Shown piece after piece: positions 12,170-21,394 of a stretch of 64,000 nucleotides of DNA; positions within the stretch are counted from its first letter, which is position 1, and the number at the start of each line of letters is the position of its first letter. The stretch spans positions 1,364,001 to 1,428,000 of the forward strand of contig JAVTLE010000001.1 in assembly GCA_033439295.1 (NCBI GenBank). The letters are read 5' to 3'. Under the pieces are notes generated by a model. It ran no database searches and was not told the origin of the DNA. It worked only from the letters and a program-made list of their open reading frames with translations. The translations under genes were made by a program, and so were the position numbers. The stretch is from Deuterostichococcus epilithicus. Its lineage: Eukaryota > Chlorophyta > Trebouxiophyceae > Prasiolales > Stichococcaceae.

Positions 12170-15100
12170 ATGGAGGCCGTTTGTCTAGGGGAGTTTCACC
12201 ATGGTAGCAAGTATGACTATGCGGAGGCAGCTGAGACACCAGCTGCGAGCTTCAAGACCACCAGCAAACGAAAGTGTATGCCCTTTGACTTCCTGGATTG
12301 CGCGAATTCCAACCTGAACCGGCAAGTCACACGCGCTCGGTAGTTGCTGTCCAATCTCTTCATCACCTGACGACGCGGCCTGATTGCCGCATCAACCCTG
12401 CAGGAACACCTTCCTGCTGAGACATCCCTTTGGTAGGACAGAAGGGTATGACGAGAGGCTACCCGCGAAGCTTCAAAGCTTCATGGGCGACTGCCCGAAG
12501 GTGATACTCGGCTTGCAGAATGACAGACCAGCTGCGCACCGCACAACTGTGCGGACAATTGCGCAAAACCTTGCAAGTTTGCATCCTGACGTGCTACTGC
12601 TGTGATGCGACAAGCAGGTGCAGACGGATACCTCAGCAGCCCTGCAGGCTGGCATGCTGACCTCCATGGCCCACAGCCCATCCGCAGCCGCCATGCAATC
12701 GTCGGACAATGAGGAACAGAAGCGGGGAGCGTTCTTCTCCGTTGCACAGGTCGTCGAGGATATGTCTCAGGGTCGGATCATGGCCCGACAGCTTTCTGCT
12801 GAGGTGAGGCCCAGCAGTTGAGACACGGCAGTTGCATTGTGTGTATACATGTGACGGCGGCAATATCCCATGTTTTGCTACCTGGAGGTTCTGCTACCCA
12901 AATGATACCTGCTGTTTCACACCTTCCACCTTTGCCCTATAAAATGTCTACAGGCGACGGAGGGTTCGGCTGCGGAGCTGGAAGACTCGCCGAGCAGTAC
13001 GGACAAGCCGCTGCTGGAGATGAAGCGAAGTGAAACACGGGATCGGCGCGTCACCGACATCGCGTACTGGGACAAGCTTCGAGTGGCGCCAGAAGGCGAC
13101 GGCGGCCCTGGGAGCAAGGCGGAGGTGAGAAATTTGCTGGTGAGAAGAGCTGGCCCGCATCTGGCTCGTCGGTTGGAATGCCCTGTCTTGCTGGGTGCTC
13201 GAGTCAGACTGCGGCTGAGTGCGACCAGCAAACGATAGCAGTGTCCCTGTGTAGGAGGGCCCTTTCGCGAACGCATGGGCGCAGCACCAGCCCTTCGTCG
13301 AGAACGGCATGGTCACCAACTTTGTGCAAGAGAACACGAAGAACACGGTGAGACTACTAGGTGACTTCATCCCTTTTAGGGAAGCGTCCATGCATGGTTC
13401 ACATCGCTGTCAGATAGGGTTAGCGTGTGCGCCCAGCTCACCTGTGAACCGTGCAGGACGATGCTGTCAGGAAGAACATGTACCAAGTGGCTGACCGCAT
13501 GATTCCAGCGGTGATCACACGGCTCTGTTCCTTGGGCATCTCGTCTGGCAACATGTTCGGCATGGTCTACAGGCGCGTCTTTGGTTCCTTGCCTTGTTGA
13601 ACGCGGTGCTTCTGCAGCCTTGACGCTACACGAGCCTTCCATCCAGCCCGGGTCGTCGGCACCTCAAACCATGAGCCCATTGTCGCCTTCAATGCACTCC
13701 AGCTCTCAGTGCTGCGTATACCCTTGTGTCATTGTTCATGTCTATACTGAGGCGATGTTTCCGCACCCCCCAGCATTGAGCGGTTCCTACCGGTGGAGGT
13801 GGCGCCCCTGGCACGCGCGCTCGTCATCTACGACTGGAGGGAGAAGACCCACACGGTGGAGTACCTCCCACTTGCCAAGCACCCCGAGCGCCTGGAGAGG
13901 GTGCGGGCCGCAGTGCCGCCCCCTGCCGCCCTGGCGCGGCTGAACGCCTCGCCGTTCCCGTACCAGGGGAGCTTCCTCGTCTTCGTGGTGAGGGCTCTGG
14001 TATCCTCTCTGCTGTTTGATGGATGTGCGCATGAGGGCAAGCTCTATCAACCCAGGATACTGGTGCCGAAACCCTGCTCCAACGGTGTTTCTCAGCTTTG
14101 GTGGGCCGCTGTCCTTTTGCACGGAGCCCACTTTCTGTCAACTCGACCTTGCTTGCTGGAGCTGCTTTCGCCGATTGTATTCATGCCTGGCCGACCCCGC
14201 TTGAGTGGCTTCCCGCCCGCTTGCGCTTTGGGGACGCCCTTCAGCGTTGCGAGGATATTGGTGGTTATCCTGCTCTGATCTGTGCTCCGCTGTATTTTGC
14301 ACATGACTGCTGGGTGCCCAGCTCGATGTGCTTAGGGCGTAGCCCGCCTGAATGAACTTGGGGTGAACCCCTAAACCAAAAGCTGGGCAAGCAGAAACAC
14401 GACGGGATGTGCATGCCATGAACAAGAGTGTCTTTGCTTTAGGTCAAGCACCTGCAGTACCCCACATACGTCCAGCTTCTGCCGCTGAACGCGGTAGGCG
14501 CACCACCAAACCTCGCGTTCTTCGTGGAGTGGGTATACGGCCGGATCTTCGGCGACAGAGTTGCCACATGACAGGCCAGCATGTGCTGACCACGCTGCGA
14601 GCCGCACACGATGCCGCCGCCGACATCGCGGCAGCCCAGCTCAGCGGCAAAGTGTGAATCTGAAGCTCATGCACTGTTGTCTGTGCAGTGGAAACCTTCT
14701 CAAAGCTCAGCAGCTGATTATTCGTTCTGCAATCATTGCACTTACTCGAGGAGAACCAGCATAGGAGCGTGTGGGATGCGCAGGCCCGGGAGTACGCGCT
14801 GGCACTGAAGTTCTGCGCAGCAGACAGCAGCGCTGTGATTGCGGACCTGCGTCGCCAGATTGAGGAGCTGCAGGCGCAAGTGAACAAAGGTAATCGTCAC
14901 GAATTGCTCACAGTCGTTGGCGTCTGATGTCTGGCACGCTTGCGGAGCCCCATATCGCCCAAGATGTGCAGCTGCCACATTGCCAGCGGCAGCTCCCACA
15001 GCTGCCCGCATGTCTGGTGGGCTTGCTGATGCTTGCTGAACAATTGGCCGAAGCGGAGACTGATGGAAATTGATGCGCATGTATCGTCACATGCGCAGGA

Positions 15101-16443
15101 ACGTAAACCCAACGTGCCCGCACCGGCCGCAGGTTGGTGCCATGCCAGCGCTGCATGAGAGTCTGTAATAAAGGAGTGGTGCAGCAGCCTTCTGGAGCTT
15201 TCTGCCGCCAGCGCACTTGCTACGTTTCCAGCAGAATTCGGTCACTGGCCATTTTGAAAGCAATGTGAATGGTCTTGTACCACCTCTAGGTACTGATTTC
15301 CCAGGCTTTGACAACGTTGCTCTTTCGACCACTCGAATGTTCTTAACACCCACTCGCATCACATCGTGCACCGATCAGCTGTGGGAATGGCAGTGCCTTG
15401 CACATGGTTGACCTCACTGCAAGGCCGTAATCAAGCCCTTCGATGCGCATGTGCGCTCGTCAAACATGTAATCACAGGTAGAGTCATGTGCCAATCAAAG
15501 CACAGGTTCTGTCAAGTCAAACTGTGTCCACACCCGCCGCAGTGCATTAAGGGCTATGGCGACGTCGGCCCACAGAACGACGTGCATACCACGTGCCGCC
15601 ATGCGCAGCTGCAACCAGGCCGCAACACGCTGCAACAATTCCGCTGCTGCGTTGGACGACTTTGCCCCTCGCTGGCCCTGCCGCCACATGCGACAGCCGC
15701 TGCCCAGTGCTCCCGCTTGCGCTCATGAATGCAGGTGCCCTTGCAAGTGCGGCAAAAAGGCAGGTCGCACGCAGCTCTCCGCTGGTCAGCACGTCCCGTA
15801 TGTATCACTGCGCTTGCATCGCCGCCCTCCTCGCAGCCTTCTGCCTGTGCGAGCCAGCCCGTGTGGTGTTGCTCAATGCGATGATGTCCTCGCGTCAGCA
15901 GAAATGGTATCCCAGAATTGAGCAGAATCTGACACTGGTCAACCACGAACCCTGGCAGCGCGAGGCCTGGGACATGTTCAAGCGGACGGCCGCAAGGCGC
16001 AGCAAGAGCGCCAGCAACCCAGCGCTGATGCCGGTGCAGGCAGAGCTGGCCCAACCGCGGTCATTGTACTGCTGAGCCTGTCGGAGGTGCAGCAGCGAAT
16101 GCAACGAATTTTCAGGGCTGTGAGCGACGAGATGCAGTCGGTCACCATCACCTTGCCCAAGCCTGGTGACGCTGCTGTGACGCCGCTGCAGCCTGCTAGC
16201 CACAGCACCAATTCAGAGGATCCCGTTTCATGCCTGGCGGAAGATGCCCTGCATGATGCAGTTGTCATGCCCATGTGCGTCAGCGCCAGCTGCAGGAGCA
16301 GCGCCGCCGGCCCCAGCGCCTGCAGCCTGCCGGTGGCAAATGCCGCGACGGCGACCGCCCAGCAGTCTCCCAGGAGGCCTGCCACCGGGACAGCCACAGC
16401 CGAATCGCTCGCCTGTGCGGCGCACACGAAGCTCTGCACCTAG
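12170..16443 (+). CDS. Unrecognised multi-exon protein with a coiled-coil segment
   Basis: A continuous reading frame can be threaded through 12170-12321, 12404-12499, 12618-12803, 12954-13123, 13255-13347, 13457-13572, 13774-13987, 14443-about 14495 (or to about 14545), 14760-14889, 15837-16033 and 16093-16443. Phases agree at the junctions checked. Two introns (after 12321 and 13572) need a GC donor. Recognisable stretches: an Asp/Glu/Ser-rich disordered part with SSDNEEQKRGAFFSVAQVVED, a folded part with NGMVTNFVQENTKNTDDAV and ARALVIYDWREKTHTVEYLP, a helical coiled coil (VIADLRRQIEELQAQVNK) and a basic/aromatic stretch (QKWYPRIEQNLTLVNHEPW). No signal peptide or strong membrane span is seen, and no family is recognised. 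The phase consistency across many introns argues for a real gene. The last two exons are the least certain. Confidence 0.55.
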
Positions 16444-17095
16444 TCAGCATTGCCGGCTGCCTCCTGGCACCTGGCAAGCCATGAACGAAGGCACGGGCTG
16501 CGCGGGAGGCTGTCTACAGGCACAGGTCACTTCTGCATCAGGGCATTGTTTGCGCTTCGGGCTTGCCAGTCTACCTTTCCTGTGCTCAAGAAGCGAAGGA
16601 GAGCCCGTCCTGAGCACTGATCTGAAGCGATGGCACAGCGACAAGCACAAGACAGCTGACAGTCTGGCACAGGCACCATACTGCAGTGCGGCTGTGTGCT
16701 GCTGTGGCACCTGCAGTGAAGCCTGCCCAATGGCTGCCGGTATGACGGCACCGCCGCGGCGTGCCCATCCAGGCCTCGCTGCAGCCGGCCGATGAGCAGC
16801 TGCAGGCTATCCTGCACCTCAGAAGAGGCACTCCGGCTTTCAGTACAAGCAGCGGACGCTTGTCAATGCGATTTTACGTGCTGTGACGTCTCCTGCCAAC
16901 ATGTCGACATTGCCCTTGAAAGCAATGGACAAATCTGTGCGATGGTCGTTGAGATCGTTTGAGAGCATCCCTGTTTACCAAGGTCGATTTCATAAATGGA
17001 GCCTCAACCACAATGGCGTGATCAAACTAAAACCAGTGCCAAGAATCACATGAGCACTACCTCGAGCGGCTCTAAACATGTAGATTTTCCAGTCT
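16444..17095. other. Convergent intergenic region with second repeat copy
   Basis: 652 bp between the 3' ends of a plus-strand gene (stop 16443) and a minus-strand gene (stop codon 17096-17098). It carries repeat copy 2 (16851-16987) and presumably both 3' UTRs. No coding sequence is supported. Confidence 0.5.
16851..16987. repeat. Dispersed repeat, copy 2 (segment B inverted)
   Basis: Segment A at 16851-16923 runs in the same direction as in copy 1. Segment B at 16932-16987 is the reverse complement of the copy-1 segment: GAGATCGTTTGAGAGC here against GCTCTCAAACGATCTC there. See copy 1 at 11714-11854. Confidence 0.7.
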
Positions 17096-20000
17096 TTATA
17101 TCTTTGGCTGACGCCTTGTTCGCTTCTTCAAGGCCGGCTGGGCGGCGATGTCGTCGTCCAGTGCCACGTGCTCCACCGCCTTGTTCTCGCCGGCGCGCCG
17201 TTTCTCCCGCGCGGCTGCCTGCACACGAATTGGGAACGATGTTTGGTCAGTGCAAGATCGACTGACTCAACCCTGAAACGAAACAAAACACGAGGTGCTG
17301 ATTCACCGCCTGCTGCCACATGCTGCGCGCTCTGCCTGGCTGTCGGCGTCATAGCCCAGTCAGCAGGCAGGCACTACTTGATGATAATGTGAAACATTTG
17401 ATTTGACTTCAGCACGAATTAGAAGTCGATTGCACGCATCCCGCTGCGACCTTGTGTAAGGGCAGCGCACCCTGGCCGAGGCGACGGGCCCAAGGCCTGC
17501 GGTGCCCGGCCGCACGGCCGGCTTCGGCGCCGCTGTCGTCACTATTGCAACGCCCTCCTGCTCGCCGGCTGGCAAGCCGCCCTCCACATACACCGCCGCC
17601 GGCTGCCCTGCCGTCTCAAGCCGCGCCTCCAGCGAGGCCATGGCGGTGTCATCCGGCGCTGCCTCCGCCTTGACCTTGCGCCGCCGGCGCACCTGTGCGC
17701 AAGGAAGTGGCGGCAGAGTGAGCCACATCAGCAATCGTCTGGCCGGGACCCAGCTCCTGCGCCACATGAAGCCTCGACAGTTGTGCAGCGGACGAGCTCG
17801 TGCCTTACACCACACAACCTACCGGCTTCTGGACTGGAGTGATGGGCTCCGCAGCCGCTGCCGCCCTGGGCTCTGCCTCGGTGCCAGGCTCGGCCTTGAC
17901 GGCCCTGCCGGCGGCTGCGCCGCTGTTGCCAGCCTGCGGCGCTAGGTCGACGGCCAGCGCGGCGGTGAACGCAGCCACTAGGGCCGCCTTGCCGCCGGCC
18001 GCCGGCAAACCGCGTGCCTTTAGCTGCTGCCGCAGCGCTGCCACCGTCAACTTGTCTGGCGTCTCGGGCTTTGCCTTGGAGGCAGGCTCGGCCTTGGTCG
18101 CCTTGCCAGTGGCTGCGCCGCTCGCGCCGACCTGCGCTGCCGGGTCGGCGGCCAGCGCTGCAGTGAGAGCCGCCACCAGGGCCGCCTTGCCACCGGCGGC
18201 CGGCAGGCGGCGCGCCTGGAGCTGTTTCCGCAGCGCCGCCACCGTAAGCTTCTCCAGCGGCACCGTCGTCGGGTCGTCCGGCGCGCAGTGGCTAATGAAT
18301 TGCTGCAGAATGACAACTTGAATCAGAAAAGGGATCCGAGATATGGGGCAGGTCTAAGTCTTTGCTGCTTCGCCTTTTCTGCTGCTGCTGCAACCAAGAC
18401 AGGGATCTCGCCACGTTGAACGTGTGCAGCATGCAGGTTTTGCAAGACACAGATGCACGACTGTAACAGAGTGGCACCGCCACCCCAAGTATGGCCTGCA
18501 ATCCCGTTTGCACATCTGCGACTCCCAGCGCCTCCACAGGCCAGCGGCCGTCAGGCGGCCCCGCCTCAATGGCTCTCGCCAGGGCAGTGAGATGAATCTA
18601 CGAGCCTGGAGGGAGTCTGGAGTCTGGAGCCCGGAGGCTGGAGTCTGAAGTCTGGAGTCTGGAGTCTGGCGCGAGGCATCCCTGCCCTCGCACCTTGGTG
18701 GGCGTGCTGGCCGCCAGGGCCTTGGAGCGCGCCGGGGAGATGACAGTGTCCTTGAGCAGCGGCTGGCACGTCTCGCAGGCGTACACCTTGCGAGCCTGCA
18801 TGTCCCAGGTGGCGGCGCGGCTGCCGCAGCGGCCGCAGGTGGCCTGGTTGTAGATGTAGCGCCGCTTCCATGGGGCGCCTGCGCGGCAGGGTTTGTGAAC
18901 GGGTTTCCTTCTGTGGCACTGCAGCCATGCCCTGCAGCAGGCCTCGGCTGCAGACTCGTGAATGTGCACAACGTTGATGAATGATAAATGGCATTGTTCC
19001 CCTGGCGGCTGCTGCTATTGCCGGTAGCCGCCGCCTGGGCGCGCACAGCCCAGGGCCATCAGCTGCATGGCCGCTGATGCCCCTGGGGGGCATCAGGCAC
19101 GGCCCAAATTACAGTGCTCGCGTGCCAGCAACATAACGAGCTGATGTGCGGCACAGCACATTTCCATGCTTCTGCCTGTCGTTGAATACGCACCCAGCTT
19201 CTCGGCCTCCTCAGGGTCGACAGTGAGAATGCTGCCGGTGGTGAAGCCCCGCTGCAGCAGCAGCACCGAGTGCCGCCACACGGCATCCCAGGCCTCCCGG
19301 TCCAGCGTGTTGGCTGGCTGCTCTGGGTGCACGCCCGCCTTGAACAGGATCTGTGGACAGAAAACGACCAGAATGGGTGCCAGCTTTGTACTCACGCGCC
19401 CTGAACAGCATCGCGGCGCAGGCCATGGCACACGCTTGGCGCCAGCATCCTCAACACGACACCTGTTCCGGAGGAGCATCAGCCCCTGTGCTGCTGACTG
19501 CACAGTTGCAAGTAGGTGCGGCGCCAGGCTGTCCACGAGTGTCCACGACCTACGACTTTGCGTGTCTGCAGACGAAGCAGCCGGCAGGTGGCAAGCTTGT
19601 GCCTGGGCAGTGCCGCAGCAAGCAGGCCGCATGAGGCTGGCGCCCACCTCCGCCCGGTAGATGTTGCCGACGCCCGCGATGATGGTCTGGTCCATGAGGA
19701 TTGCGCCGATGGGCTTCTTTGTGTCCTTGATGCGGGCCCACACCGCGTCGCCGTCCGCGTCCTCCCGCAGCGGATCGTGCCCCAGCTTTGCCACGGCCTT
19801 GAAGTAGCAGTCTGCGCAGGGCAGCAGGCAGGGTGACGGAGGGTGCAGTGCGCGCGCACGGTTTCTGCAGCGGACCAGATTTGCATGTGCTGCACTGGTT
19901 GGCCGCATGCACAGCGCTGGCTGGACTGTCTCCGCATGCCAGGGACGCCCCGCGGCGCGGCCTGGTGTCGTTCCACAACAGGGCAGCACGCTCCGGGCAC

Positions 20001-20796
20001 GCTTGGCTGCCTGCCGGCTCGCGCCAAGATAACTCACGGAGGATTCAAGGTCTCATTGATCATCTTGAAGCTACTCACCGAGGCCGCCGTGCAGCACAGT
20101 CATGGCGCTGAGGTGCGCCACCAGGCCCTCATTCTCGTTGACGAGCGTCAGCCGCGTTGTGGGGCGCGTCTCCGGCGCCGGCTTGCCGACTACTGCGCCG
20201 AACCTGCCCGACATGCCGAAGTGCACTGCACACAGGAAAAGGCAATTCTAGGTTCGAGCCTGTCCGAACCCAGGCGCCTTCGAGCCTCAGAGCATTTGCA
20301 TGCGCTGATGTCGGTATGTGCGCACAAACGTGCACTTGCCGAATCTTGCAGCTGCGCCGAGGCGGACGCACCGTGCAGCACCACGATGTCATCTGCGACG
20401 CACCGTGCAGCACCACGATGTCATCTGCGGCGCTGGGCGCGCTGATCACCTCCGGCCCCGCGGCTTGCAGATCCATGGTTGCGATCGCAGCATCATGGCT
20501 CCAGAAGTAGAACAAATTTTTCCCGTGCACCTCAATCCTCTGCAGCGGCTTGCCATTGATGGCAGCAGCTCCTGTTTGCGCGCAACAACGAGATGCTCGA
20601 CAAAAAAAGTGACGGAAAACCAAGTGCCGCATGCATGCATGGAGCAGCATGCATTCACAGGACGCTCACCCTCGGTGAATCGTTTGTTGGGAGACTCCGC
20701 AACGAACTTCTTCTTCAGCATCAACTTCTTGTGGGCGTGCGCCACGCGATGGCATTGGTGCCCCTCAACCTGCAGAGGGGATGGTGTATCCCCCAT
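17096..20796 (-). CDS. Fpg/Nei-family DNA glycosylase with zinc finger and two SAP motifs
   Basis: Bifunctional glycosylase/AP lyase that removes oxidised bases in base-excision repair. Seen on the minus strand: the N-terminal-domain block VEGHQCHRVAHAHKKL (about 20720-20770), GKPLQRIEVHGKNLFYFW with the DNA-binding Lys, VHFGMSGRFG (about 20200), the helix-two-turn-helix ILMDQTIIAGVGNIYRAEV (about 19645-19710), and a zinc finger C-x2-C-x16-C-x2-C around 18770-18850 (ATCGRCGSR...ACETCQ). The C-terminal extension holds two SAP motifs, LTVAALRKQLQARRLPAAGG (about 18150-18251) and LTVAALRQQLKARGLPAAGG (about 17955-18053), then a basic Lys/Arg tail ending RRQPKI and a stop at 17096-17098. The start at 20796 (MGDTPSPLQVEGH) is the only in-frame ATG nearby, but the catalytic N-terminal Pro-Glu is not where it should be (see findings). 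Plant FPG and actinobacterial Nei are the nearest families I know; the exact substrate cannot be told. Confidence 0.92.
17955..18251 (-). other. Two SAP DNA-binding motifs in the glycosylase tail
   Basis: Two copies of about 33 residues separated by a Lys/Ala/Pro linker, at 18150-18251 and 17955-18053. Each matches the helix-extended loop-helix SAP pattern (LTVxxLRxxLxxRxLPxxGxKxxLVxxL). They are near-identical to each other, so the duplication looks internal and either recent or under constraint. SAP motifs usually target chromatin or AT-rich DNA. Confidence 0.85.
18611..18669 (+). repeat. GGAGTCT minisatellite
   Basis: About eight degenerate copies of a 7-bp unit (GGAGTCT with GGAGCCC, GGAGGCT and GAAGTCT variants) in an intron of the glycosylase gene, just after the zinc-finger exon. 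It is a simple tandem repeat with no sign of function. Confidence 0.85.
20366..20429 (-). repeat. Perfect 32-bp tandem duplication spanning an exon end and its splice donor
   Basis: The units 20366-20397 and 20398-20429 are identical. On the minus strand the unit contains the end of the exon coding DDIVVLH followed by the donor GTGCGT. Two equivalent donors therefore lie 32 bp apart (exon ends 20404 and 20372). Only the upstream one keeps the frame into the next exon (VHFGMSGRFG). Confidence 0.9.
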
Positions 20797-21394
20797 CAAC
20801 CTCTGGAATGCAAAAAACTTTGTGATGCGAAGCAGATGTGTCAGATATCTGAGCGCACCATTCTGCAGGGTACCACAAGCCAGGGAAGTGGACGCTGCAA
20901 GCCTCCTGTCCTGCAAACGCGACCGTAGTTGAGCAAGCGCGAGACCGATGGCGCAAGAAAATCACTCTGCGTCGCCGCCCTGAAAATCCTTGCGAGCATG
21001 AAGTGGCTTCGATGTTGCTGCCAAGCCGGGTAATCGCGCTGCTCACAATCGCAGAAAATTCGACATGCACGCAATATATCGTGGCGCTTTCGCTGTCGAG
21101 AATGCCGCCCTGTAGCCAACGGTGGGTATTGCATGTATAGCGGGACATGTGGCCGAGTTTAGGTTCGAGTACTTTGTGTCTATGCTATGTTCAAGTTCCT
21201 CACAGCAAGTGTGCTGCTGTTGAAGGCTTTAAAGAACATCTGCTATGCTATGCTTTGCTGAGCTCGGAGATGCAAACTTCATCAGGAAGCTGCAGCCCTG
21301 CAGCCGCACATGGATATCACACAGTACCTAATAGCTGCCAGGAGCAGTGGGGCTGCAATCTCCTTCAAGCTTTCACGTCACCCTGACAGGCGTC
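20797..21394. other. Intergenic region between the glycosylase start and the E2F stop
   Basis: 598 bp, with both flanking genes on the minus strand. It should hold the E2F 3' UTR and the promoter of the glycosylase. No ATG followed by Pro-Glu exists here on the minus strand that could serve as a separate first exon for the glycosylase. Nothing else is seen. Confidence 0.5.

Noticed and set aside
20252-20270. tRNA-like T-arm (GGTTCGAGCCTGTCC); similar short matches near 12136, 21172 and 58294
   Set aside because: No matching acceptor stem, D-arm or anticodon arm at the right distances.
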